A stretch of 64,000 bases of DNA from Lachnospiraceae bacterium (GTDB taxonomy: Bacteria > Bacillota > Clostridia > Lachnospirales > Lachnospiraceae): assembly GCA_900766915.1 (NCBI GenBank), contig CAAFXE010000364.1, forward strand, positions 62,001-126,000, written 5' to 3'. Position numbers and translations under genes: made by a program. Below are positions 42,165 to 50,175 of the stretch, one piece after another (position 1 is the first letter of the stretch; each line of letters starts with the position of its first letter). The notes beneath the pieces are model-generated. The model was not told the DNA's origin. It worked only from the letters and a program-made list of their open reading frames with translations, and ran no database searches.

Positions 42165-44051
42165 ATGAGCAGACATGAGCAGCAAACACCGGGAAAGGAT
42201 CCCAGATTTGATGGTGTAAGAGATACCTGGTATTGGAAATTATCAAAGCCGCTTCGGGTGGTAGTGCATTTCTTTATTCGTATGAGAAATGCCTACATTC
42301 ACTACGGTGGAGTGAAGGGCATGTGGAAACGCTTCCTTCAGAAAAAATTTGAAGGAAAGAAGCGGATTACCTATGGAACCGCCAGCTTTCCCGACGAGGC
42401 ACAGCGAAAACTGGAGGAGGAAACGAAGTTCTCCAAAGATATCAAGATCAGTATTTTGGTGCCGCTTTATAACACACCGGAAAAGTTTTTGCGGGAAATG
42501 ATTGATTCCGTACAGTATCAGACCTACAAAAACTGGGAGTTATGTCTGGCTGACGGAAGTGATGACAAACACCGGGAAGTGGGCGAGATCGTAGCGGAAT
42601 ATATGAAAAAGGATTCCCGCATCAAATACAAAAAGATAGAGAAAAATCTTGGAATTTCAGGAAATACCAACATTTGTTTTGAGATGGCTACGGGAGATTA
42701 CATCGGTCTTTTTGACCATGATGATATTTTACACCCTTCCGTACTGTTTGAGAGTATGAAGAGAATCTGTGACGAGGGAGCTGATTATGTGTATTGTGAT
42801 GAGGCTACCTTCCAGTCACCGGATATCAATGACATCATCGTGCTTCATTTTAAACCGGATTATTCCAAGGATAATCTTCGTGCCAATAACTATATCTGTC
42901 ATTTCTCTGTTTTTTCCAGAGATTTACTGAAACAGACAGAGTTATTCCGCTCTGCCTATGACGGAAGCCAGGATCATGACATGATTCTTCGCCTTACTTA
43001 TCAGGCAAAGAAGATTTGCCATATTCCAAGAATCCTCTACTACTGGAGATCTCATCCAAACTCTGTGGCACAGGATATCAATGCCAAAACCTATGCCATT
43101 GATGCGGCAAAACGTGCAGTACATGACCACATTCTTGCTACAGAAGGCATTGAAGTACAGGTGGAAAGCACCAGAGCTTTTCCTACCATTTTTGAGATCA
43201 GATATCCTATTCAGGGAGAGCCGAAGATCAGCATCATTATCCCCAATAAGGATCATGTGAAGGATTTAAGACGCTGTGTGGATTCTGTACTAAATGAATC
43301 TACTTATAAAAACTTTGAAATCATTATCGTAGAAAATAACAGTGAAGAAGCAAGTATCTTTGAATATTATGAAGAGTTAAAGAAGAATGAAAAAGTGAAG
43401 ATCGTCACCTATGAAGGCGGTTTTAACTATTCAAAGATCAATAACTTTGCGGTGCAGCATGCAACCGGGGAATATCTGCTGTTTTTAAACAATGATACCG
43501 AAGTCATCACTCCGGAATGGATGGAAAACATGCTCATGTATGCCCAGAGAGAAGATGTAGCAGCAGTTGGAGCAAAACTCTACTATGGAGATAATACCAT
43601 TCAGCATGCGGGAATCGTACTGGGACTGGGTGCTCACAGAGCAGCGGGTCATACGCACTACAAAGCTCCTCATGAACATCTGGGATATATGGGAAGGCTT
43701 TGCTATGCACAGGATGTATCAGCAGTAACTGCAGCCTGCCTGTTGGTGAAGAAAGCGTTGTTTGATGAAGTGGGTGGCTTTGATGAGTCCTTTACCGTGG
43801 CATTTAATGACGTGGATCTTTGTATGAAATTCCGTGCAAAGGGATATCTAAACATCTTCACTCCGTTTGCGGAAATGTATCACTATGAATCCAAGACCAG
43901 AGGTATGGAAGAGGGCGAAAAACTTCGAAGATTCGAAAGAGAAGTCGCATCCTTCCGTGCAAAATGGAAAAAGGAACTGGACGCAGGAGATCCGTATTAT
44001 AATCCGAACTTTACACTGGATGCTGCGGATTATTCACTGAAGATGGACTAG
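42165..44051 (+). CDS. Tandem-domain glycosyltransferase family 2
   Basis: The 628-residue protein has an N-terminal extension (about 1-95), a first GT-A domain (KISILVPLYNTPEKFL, LCLADGSDDKH, GLFDHDDILHP) and a second one (KISIIIPNKDHVKDL, IIIVENNSEE, LFLNNDTEVI, FDESFTVAFNDVDLC). Two complete GT2 modules in one chain suggest two linkages or processive synthesis. Such proteins are common in ABC-exporter rhamnan or O-antigen loci. ATG 42165 lies seven bases after AAAGGA; the adjacent ATG 42162 is nearly as likely. Both domains keep the DDx and NND metal motifs. Confidence 0.85.
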   Translation: MSRHEQQTPGKDPRFDGVRDTWYWKLSKPLRVVVHFFIRMRNAYIHYGGVKGMWKRFLQKKFEGKKRITYGTASFPDEAQRKLEEETKFSKDIKISILVPLYNTPEKFLREMIDSVQYQTYKNWELCLADGSDDKHREVGEIVAEYMKKDSRIKYKKIEKNLGISGNTNICFEMATGDYIGLFDHDDILHPSVLFESMKRICDEGADYVYCDEATFQSPDINDIIVLHFKPDYSKDNLRANNYICHFSVFSRDLLKQTELFRSAYDGSQDHDMILRLTYQAKKICHIPRILYYWRSHPNSVAQDINAKTYAIDAAKRAVHDHILATEGIEVQVESTRAFPTIFEIRYPIQGEPKISIIIPNKDHVKDLRRCVDSVLNESTYKNFEIIIVENNSEEASIFEYYEELKKNEKVKIVTYEGGFNYSKINNFAVQHATGEYLLFLNNDTEVITPEWMENMLMYAQREDVAAVGAKLYYGDNTIQHAGIVLGLGAHRAAGHTHYKAPHEHLGYMGRLCYAQDVSAVTAACLLVKKALFDEVGGFDESFTVAFNDVDLCMKFRAKGYLNIFTPFAEMYHYESKTRGMEEGEKLRRFEREVASFRAKWKKELDAGDPYYNPNFTLDAADYSLKMD

Positions 44052-44071
44052 ACAATTAAGGAATTTTTTAT

Positions 44072-44755
44072 ATGGGATTTGGAAGTAAGATCAAAAATTT
44101 TTGCCGGATTGTAAAATATAAAATCTTTGATAAAAATCATGTACAGGTATCATTTTCCTCCAGAATCGGAGAAAATGTGTTTTTCGAAGGAAAAAACCGG
44201 ATTGGTGCGGATACAGTTTTGTCTGATACTTATTTAGGATTTGCTTCCTATGTAAATGACAACACCAATGTATCTAACTGCAGGATTGGCAGATATTGTT
44301 CAATTTCCAATGGAATTTTACGCGCCAGTGGAACGCATCCCCTGGATTTTGTATCTACCCATCCGGCATTTTACAGTAAGAAGCATCCTTGCGGTATCAG
44401 TTATACCCAAAAGGATTGTTTTCAGGAAATGATCTATATAGAAGAGCCTTATCAGGTAGTCATAGGCCATGATGTTTGGATAGGAACCGGAGCAACACTT
44501 CTGGATGGCATCACCATCGGAAATGGTGCCATCGTGGCAGCCGGTGCAGTGGTTACGAAGGATGTGCCTCCTTACGCAGTCGTAGGAGGTGTTCCGGCTA
44601 AAGTGATCAAATACCGTTTTTCAGACGATATCATAAAAAACCTGGAACAGAGCAGGTGGTGGGAGAAAGATGAAGCATGGTTAAAGGCTCATGCAGAGTA
44701 TTTTAAGGACCCAGAAAGATTTACAAAATTGCTGGAGGAAGAAGCAGATGAGTAA
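44072..44755 (+). CDS. Hexapeptide (left-handed beta-helix) acetyltransferase, CatB/Vat-like
   Basis: The 227-residue protein shows hexapeptide turns (RIGENVFFEGKNRIG, CRIGRYCSISNG, VWIGTGATLLDGITIG, GAIVAAGAVVTKDVP) and the ending VGGVPAKVIKYRFSDD. THPLDFVSTHPAFYS carries the likely catalytic histidine loop. It probably O- or N-acetylates a sugar intermediate. Its C-terminal half closely resembles the protein at 20563. It starts 20 bases after the tandem GT2 and overlaps the next gene by eight bases. Substrate unknown. Confidence 0.82.
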   Translation: MGFGSKIKNFCRIVKYKIFDKNHVQVSFSSRIGENVFFEGKNRIGADTVLSDTYLGFASYVNDNTNVSNCRIGRYCSISNGILRASGTHPLDFVSTHPAFYSKKHPCGISYTQKDCFQEMIYIEEPYQVVIGHDVWIGTGATLLDGITIGNGAIVAAGAVVTKDVPPYAVVGGVPAKVIKYRFSDDIIKNLEQSRWWEKDEAWLKAHAEYFKDPERFTKLLEEEADE

Positions 44756-45899
44756 ATATGCGGTAGTGGTAGTAGGCTATAACCGGGTTGGAGGTATGCT
44801 TCGCCTGCTGGAATCCCTGGAAAAAGCACAGTATGGCGAGGACAAGCTGACCTTGATCATTAGTCTGGATAACTGTGGAAATTCCGGACCGGAGGAGGCT
44901 GCAAAATCCTTTGTCTGGTCCCACGGAGAAAAGATTGTAAGAACTTTCCCCGAAAGGCAGGGTCTTCGAAAGCATATTCTTTCCTGTGGAGAGTATCTGA
45001 AGGAGTATGATGCCATTGCTGTGTTGGAGGACGATCTGCTGGTTTCTCCTGCATATTATCAATTTATGAAGCAGGCTGTGGAGTTTTACAAAGACTGCAA
45101 GGAGATTGCAGGTATTTCCCTCTACAGTCATAAAATGAATGTGAATGTTGACCTGCCGTTTATGCCGGAGCCTTCTGGGCAGGATGTATTTTTTATGCAG
45201 TTTGCCCAATCCTGGGGACAGGTCTGGATGAAGGAGCAGTGGCAGGAGTTCCGTCAGTGGTATGAGGAACATAAAGAGGAGCCGGTGGCAGGAGCAAATG
45301 TTCCTGAATTTGTGTCAGGCTGGCCAAAGACCTCCTGGCTGAAATATCACATTAAATATTGTATTGATCAAAACAAATACTTTGTATACCCTTATGATTC
45401 CATGACCACCTGTTTTAGCGATGCCGGAGAACATAGTAAAGAGACCAATACGGTGTATCAGGTACCTATGGCAGGAAGCCCTAAAAAAACATATTGTTTT
45501 AGAAATCTGGAATCTGACAGTGTAAAATACGATGCCTTTTTTGAACGACAGGGTCTTGGAGAGGCTCTTGGTGTTTCGGAGGCAGAGCTTTGTACAGACC
45601 TTTACGGATCAAAAGGAAACAGAGAGGGTAAAAGATACTGGTTGTCCAGAGAAGAAAAAAATTATCAGATCGTGAAAAGCCATGATTTGTGTATGAGACC
45701 TCAGGAATGCAATATTTTGCATGGAATTATGGGCAACAGCATTTTTTTGTATAACACTGCTGTGGAAACGGTCAATCAGATTTCTATAAAAAACAAAAAC
45801 TATCTGACGGTAGATTACTATTATAATCTGAATGCCCGTTGGAAGCTTTTATTCGATTACTTTGTTATGAGAATCAGGCATAAATTGGAGAAAAAATGA
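44748..45899 (+). CDS. GT-A glycosyltransferase, GnT-I/GT2-like
   Basis: The product has 383 residues. AVVVVGYNRVGGMLRLLESL, LIISLDNCGNSG and the metal-site phrase AIAVLEDDLLVSPAYYQFM, then FMQFAQSWGQVWMKEQW, resemble the GNT-I-like GT2 branch found in bacterial polysaccharide loci. A C-terminal part (about 280-383) is of unknown role. ATG 44748 lies seven bases after GGAGGAAG within the end of the acetyltransferase gene; its own stop overlaps the flippase start by four bases. Donor and linkage unknown. Confidence 0.75.
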   Translation: MSKYAVVVVGYNRVGGMLRLLESLEKAQYGEDKLTLIISLDNCGNSGPEEAAKSFVWSHGEKIVRTFPERQGLRKHILSCGEYLKEYDAIAVLEDDLLVSPAYYQFMKQAVEFYKDCKEIAGISLYSHKMNVNVDLPFMPEPSGQDVFFMQFAQSWGQVWMKEQWQEFRQWYEEHKEEPVAGANVPEFVSGWPKTSWLKYHIKYCIDQNKYFVYPYDSMTTCFSDAGEHSKETNTVYQVPMAGSPKKTYCFRNLESDSVKYDAFFERQGLGEALGVSEAELCTDLYGSKGNREGKRYWLSREEKNYQIVKSHDLCMRPQECNILHGIMGNSIFLYNTAVETVNQISIKNKNYLTVDYYYNLNARWKLLFDYFVMRIRHKLEKK

Positions 45900-47194
45900 G
45901 ACATAAAAAATTTATAGGAAATACGGGCTGGATGATGTTTAGTAATATTTATTCCATGCTGGTATCCTTGATTGTGGGTTCTTTATCTGCCAGATTTTTA
46001 GGTCCGTCAAATTATGGACTTTTAACTTATGGCAGTTCCATTATCAGCTTTTTCACGACAGTTTCCCGTTTGGGTATGGATTCGGTCGTTGTGGCTGAGA
46101 TGGTAAGAAACCCGGAGAAAGAAAATACTTATCTTGGTACTGCCCTGGTGATGAGATTGGCAGCATCCATTCTTTCCTTTTTGGGAATTTGGGGTATTGT
46201 ACTAATATTGGAGCCGGGAAATACACTCCTTCAGACAGTGACAGTTCTCCAGGGGCTTGCCGTTATTTTCCAAAGTACGGAAGTGTTGAACTTTTGGTTC
46301 AATGCTCACCTGGAAATGAAGTATGTGACTATTACAGGTATGATAGCATTGACACTTACTTCTGTCTGGAGAATTACCTTGCTGGCCACTCGTGCAACAG
46401 TTCAGTGGTTTGCAATGTCAGCTTCGATTTCAGCCCTTATTTGTGGAATCTGTATTCTGACTTTTTTTGTAAAAAAGAATGGAATGCATTTGAAGGTGAA
46501 TCTTTCAGATGGAAAATTTATATTGGGCAATAGCTACCATTTTATCATTAATGGACTTGCAGTCACTTTGTACACCCAGATTGACCGTATCATGCTTGGG
46601 AAATTTGTCAGTGAAGAGGCAGTTGGATTTTACTCTGCAGCCAGTACCATCGCTGTGATGTGGGAATTTGTCCCATCAGCCATTGTAAATTCATCGAATC
46701 CGTTGCTCATCGGGCTTTATGAAAGGGATAGAGAGAAATTTAAAGAAAAGTATCAGATATTACTTTTGGGAATTACCTTACTTGGTGTGCTGGTAAGTAT
46801 TGTATTCACCGCGTTTGGAAAGCTTGCAGTATTTATCCTCTATGGGAGAGAATATTATCCATCTGTTCCGGTGCTGGCTATTTTAATCTGGTCTACAGCT
46901 TTTGCCATGATCGGGAATGCCAGAGCAATCTGGATCATCTCTGCGGGAAAAAACAAATATACAAAGTACTATACCATGATTGGTGCAGTGATCAATCTTG
47001 TGCTCAATGCACTTGTAATTCCAAAGTGGGGAATTACGGGAGCAGCGTGTACAACACTGTTTTCCCAGTTTTTTATTGCAATCCTTGCACCATTGCTGTT
47101 TTGTGAAACAAGGGAATTTTTCAGGATCTATATTGGATGTTTGGGAAAATTTCCGGAAGCAGTGGAAATGTTAAAAAATGTACTGAAAAAATAA
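45896..47194 (+). CDS. Polysaccharide flippase (Wzx, MATE/MOP superfamily)
   Basis: The protein has 432 residues with about twelve helices. It starts with KKFIGNTGWMMFSNIYSMLV and SARFLGPSNYGLLTYGSSI, and carries LYTQIDRIMLGKFVSEEAVGFYSAAS, all standard for Wzx proteins. It should translocate lipid-linked units. Its presence beside an ABC exporter suggests that a second glycan, or a modified unit, is handled here. ATGA overlap with the upstream glycosyltransferase indicates coupling. It is the second of three flippases; all three differ clearly in sequence. Confidence 0.87.
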   Translation: MRHKKFIGNTGWMMFSNIYSMLVSLIVGSLSARFLGPSNYGLLTYGSSIISFFTTVSRLGMDSVVVAEMVRNPEKENTYLGTALVMRLAASILSFLGIWGIVLILEPGNTLLQTVTVLQGLAVIFQSTEVLNFWFNAHLEMKYVTITGMIALTLTSVWRITLLATRATVQWFAMSASISALICGICILTFFVKKNGMHLKVNLSDGKFILGNSYHFIINGLAVTLYTQIDRIMLGKFVSEEAVGFYSAASTIAVMWEFVPSAIVNSSNPLLIGLYERDREKFKEKYQILLLGITLLGVLVSIVFTAFGKLAVFILYGREYYPSVPVLAILIWSTAFAMIGNARAIWIISAGKNKYTKYYTMIGAVINLVLNALVIPKWGITGAACTTLFSQFFIAILAPLLFCETREFFRIYIGCLGKFPEAVEMLKNVLKK

Positions 47195-47207
47195 GCAGGA
47201 ACTGATT

Positions 47208-48245
47208 ATGAAAATTATGTATGTCGATCACAGCATCGAGGGACATCATTTAGAATATTTAAAAAATCTGGCCGGGCAGAAGTCTTACGAAAGCTTTGCA
47301 GTTCTTCCGCAGCAGGTGGAGAATCTGGAAATCAGGCAGATTGCCTATACCCAGCTGGATTTAAAGAAAAAAAAATTAGGGGATTATCTGAAATATATGA
47401 AGGCCCTGAAAAGGATTGCCATGGAAGAGAAGCCCGACGTGATCCATTTTCTGGATGGGGACAGTACCATGCGGTATTTTCACCTGGGATACCGTTATTT
47501 TAAAGACTTTCATACAGTAGTCACCTTCCATCATCTGTTTCCGGGAAAGGTAAGGGAACTGAGTATAAAAGCAATTTTACACCATGTTACAACAGCAGTG
47601 GTGCATACAGATGAAATCAAAGAAAAAATTGCAGGCTATGGCTGCGAAAATGTGGTTTGTATCCATTACCCCTGTTTTCTGAAATGGAAGCCGGAACCGA
47701 AAAAAAAGAATGTTCCCAAAACATTGCTGGCTCTTGGGGGAACCAGATACGATAAGGGACTGGATATTCTGCTGAATGCATTAAAAGCTGTTCCGGAAGA
47801 TTTTCGATTGCTGATTGCGGGAAAGGAAGAGTTTTTCTTAAATGAGTACATTGAAAATGAAATTAGAAGCTATCGTGGAAAGGTGGAACTTATATTAAAA
47901 TTTTTATCTAATGAGGAGGTTACGGACTGCTTAAAAAAGGCAGATATCATTGTGCTTCCCTATCGAAGGGAGTTTGACGGTGCCAGCGGTCCTTTGTGCG
48001 AGGGAGCCTTTCTTGGAAAAATGATTATTGGACCGGATCATGGAAGTCTGGGGGCTGAAATAAGTAAAAACCATCTGGGAAAAACTTTTGAGAGTGAAAA
48101 TACAGAGTCCCTGACAGCATGTATACGGCAGGCTCTGACTGAGGAATTTGTCTTTGATGAGATTGCAAAGACTTATCAGGAGTCTCTGGATCCTCAGATG
48201 TTTTTAGAAAAACACCGTATACTTTACCATAGTTTACAGGGATAG
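47208..48245 (+). CDS. Glycosyltransferase family 4
   Basis: This is a 345-residue GT-B enzyme. YVDHSIEGHHLEYLKNL opens the N-terminal lobe. The C-terminal lobe has LLALGGTRYDKGLDILL and the donor-site LPYRREFDGASGPLCEGAFLG, where the E-x7-E pattern is modified to a GASGPLCEGA version seen in a GT4 subgroup. AGCAGGAACTG precedes the ATG. It is the last gene before the promoter at 48250, so it probably ends the transcription unit, although no strong terminator is visible. Confidence 0.75.
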   Translation: MKIMYVDHSIEGHHLEYLKNLAGQKSYESFAVLPQQVENLEIRQIAYTQLDLKKKKLGDYLKYMKALKRIAMEEKPDVIHFLDGDSTMRYFHLGYRYFKDFHTVVTFHHLFPGKVRELSIKAILHHVTTAVVHTDEIKEKIAGYGCENVVCIHYPCFLKWKPEPKKKNVPKTLLALGGTRYDKGLDILLNALKAVPEDFRLLIAGKEEFFLNEYIENEIRSYRGKVELILKFLSNEEVTDCLKKADIIVLPYRREFDGASGPLCEGAFLGKMIIGPDHGSLGAEISKNHLGKTFESENTESLTACIRQALTEEFVFDEIAKTYQESLDPQMFLEKHRILYHSLQG

Positions 48246-48249
48246 AGCA

Positions 48250-48258
48250 TGGTATAAT
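48250..48258 (+). promoter_or_regulatory. Extended -10 promoter before the 4,6-dehydratase gene
   Basis: TGGTATAAT gives a TGn extension (48250-48252) directly before a perfect TATAAT (48253-48258). No good -35 lies at 17 bases, which is common for extended -10 promoters; TTTACA at 48233 is too close. The start codon is 33 bases downstream. Confidence 0.4.
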
Positions 48259-48291
48259 AAATCATGTTTTTTGCAAATAAGAGGAAATGTT

Positions 48292-50163
48292 ATGAATATC
48301 GAAAAATTTATTGAAAAAAACGCACCAAAGAACAGAATAGCATTGCTGGTTATACTGGATATTTTAATTGTCGGGTTATCCGGAATTCTTGCCCTTTATA
48401 TTCGTTGTGATTTCAGCTTTGAGCTGCTGAAGATTAATAGAGTATTTTTGGAAAATGAATTGAAATACTTACCGGTGAATATCATTGTGACAATCCTTCT
48501 CTTTGTGTTTTTTAAGTTATACCGAAGTGTATGGCACTTTGCCGGAACTACAGAGCTGATCAACGTGACCTGTGCATGTACCATCAGTATTGTGATGCAG
48601 ATAATTGGGATTTCTCTTATGGGAATGCATATGCCCCTGAGCTATTATCCTATCAGACTTGTACTTCTGGTTGCAGCAGAGGGATGTCTTCGTTTCTCTT
48701 ATCGAATTATGCGAGTACTAAGCGGAAAGGGCCTGGGGAACAGGAAAAGCAAGTGTAAAAATGTAATGGTCATCGGAGCCGGACAGGCAGGTGATATGCT
48801 CATTAAAGAACTTCAAAACAGTAAATATCTTGACCATAAAGTATGCTGTATTATTGATGATAACGGAACTCTTCACGGAAAATATATGCGGGGAGTGAAA
48901 ATCGTAGGTGGAAGAGCAGATATTCCGTTCTGGGCAAAAGAGTTGTCTGTAGATCAGATCATACTGGCAATTCCATCAGCACCACAGTCGGAGGTAAAAC
49001 AGATCTTAAAAATCTGTCAGGAAACTTTGTGTGAGGTGAAGCTCCTTCCGGGAATCTATCAAATGATCAATGGTGAAGTCAGTGTTTCAAAGCTCCGTAA
49101 GGTAGAGATTGAGGATTTGCTTGGCAGAGAACCGATTCGCCTTCAGATGGATTCCATTATGGCCTATGTATCCGATAAGACCGTACTTGTTACCGGTGGG
49201 GGTGGATCCATCGGCAGTGAGCTGTGCCGTCAGATTGCAGCAAATCAGCCAAAGAAACTGATTATTGTAGATATTTATGAAAATAATGCATACGACATTC
49301 AGCAGGAATTAAAGAGAGATTATCCAAAGCTGGATCTGGAAGTTTTGATTGCTTCTGTACGTAATACCCATCGGGTAAATACGATTTTTGAGACCTACAG
49401 ACCGGATATTGTATACCATGCGGCAGCACATAAGCATGTGCCGCTGATGGAAGACAGTCCAAATGAAGCAATTAAAAATAATGTGTTTGGCACCTACAAA
49501 GTTGCTACAGCTGCCTCCAAATATGGTGTAAAGAGATTTGTTCTGATTTCTACAGACAAGGCAGTGAATCCAACGAACATTATGGGAGCTTCCAAGCGTA
49601 TCTGTGAAATGATCATTCAGACGATGAACAATCGGTCTGAGACGGAGTTTGTGGCAGTTCGTTTTGGTAACGTATTGGGCAGCAACGGAAGTGTGATCCC
49701 ATTGTTTAAAAAACAGATTGAAAAAGGTGGTCCGGTAACAGTTACCCACCCGGATATTATTCGCTATTTTATGACGATTCCGGAGGCTGTTTCTTTGGTT
49801 TTACAGGCAGGTGCCCTTGCAAAAGGCGGAGAAATATTTGTACTTGATATGGGAGAACCGGTTAAAATTCTTGATTTGGCGACTAATCTGATCAAGCTTT
49901 CAGGATATAAACCATATGATGAGATTCCAATCGAGTTTACAGGACTTCGTCCGGGAGAGAAGCTTTATGAAGAACTTCTGATGAGTGAAGAAGGACTTCA
50001 GGCAACAGAAAATAATCTGATTCACATTGGAAAACCAATAGAATTTGATGAAGAGCTGTTCCTGGAAAAACTGGAAGAGCTTCGAGTCGTTGCCAATGAA
50101 GACTCTGATGAAATTCGGGCAAAGGTACAGGAAATTGTACCAACCTATGTGATAGAGAAATAA
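48292..50163 (+). CDS. Membrane nucleotide-sugar 4,6-dehydratase (CapD/FlaA1/WbpM type)
   Basis: The protein has 623 residues: four helices (about 15-130), a Rossmann domain (about 150-270, NVMVIGAGQAGDMLIKEL), and the catalytic short-chain dehydrogenase domain with VTGGGGSIGSELCRQI and HAAAHKHVPLMEDSP. In STDKAVNPTNIMGASKR the usual Tyr is Met, the SMK variant of large C4/C6 dehydratases. These convert UDP-GlcNAc to the 4-keto-6-deoxy sugar. With the reductase/epimerase at 52034 it could make UDP-QuiNAc or UDP-FucNAc for the transferase at 50176. AAGAGGAAATGTT precedes ATG 48292. Confidence 0.9.
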   Translation: MNIEKFIEKNAPKNRIALLVILDILIVGLSGILALYIRCDFSFELLKINRVFLENELKYLPVNIIVTILLFVFFKLYRSVWHFAGTTELINVTCACTISIVMQIIGISLMGMHMPLSYYPIRLVLLVAAEGCLRFSYRIMRVLSGKGLGNRKSKCKNVMVIGAGQAGDMLIKELQNSKYLDHKVCCIIDDNGTLHGKYMRGVKIVGGRADIPFWAKELSVDQIILAIPSAPQSEVKQILKICQETLCEVKLLPGIYQMINGEVSVSKLRKVEIEDLLGREPIRLQMDSIMAYVSDKTVLVTGGGGSIGSELCRQIAANQPKKLIIVDIYENNAYDIQQELKRDYPKLDLEVLIASVRNTHRVNTIFETYRPDIVYHAAAHKHVPLMEDSPNEAIKNNVFGTYKVATAASKYGVKRFVLISTDKAVNPTNIMGASKRICEMIIQTMNNRSETEFVAVRFGNVLGSNGSVIPLFKKQIEKGGPVTVTHPDIIRYFMTIPEAVSLVLQAGALAKGGEIFVLDMGEPVKILDLATNLIKLSGYKPYDEIPIEFTGLRPGEKLYEELLMSEEGLQATENNLIHIGKPIEFDEELFLEKLEELRVVANEDSDEIRAKVQEIVPTYVIEK

Positions 50164-50175
50164 AAAGGTTATCTT

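Noticed and set aside
44721..45272. Open frame of 183 codons on the minus strand
   Set aside because: It is opposite the start of a GT-A glycosyltransferase with intact motifs; the antisense product has no recognisable features.
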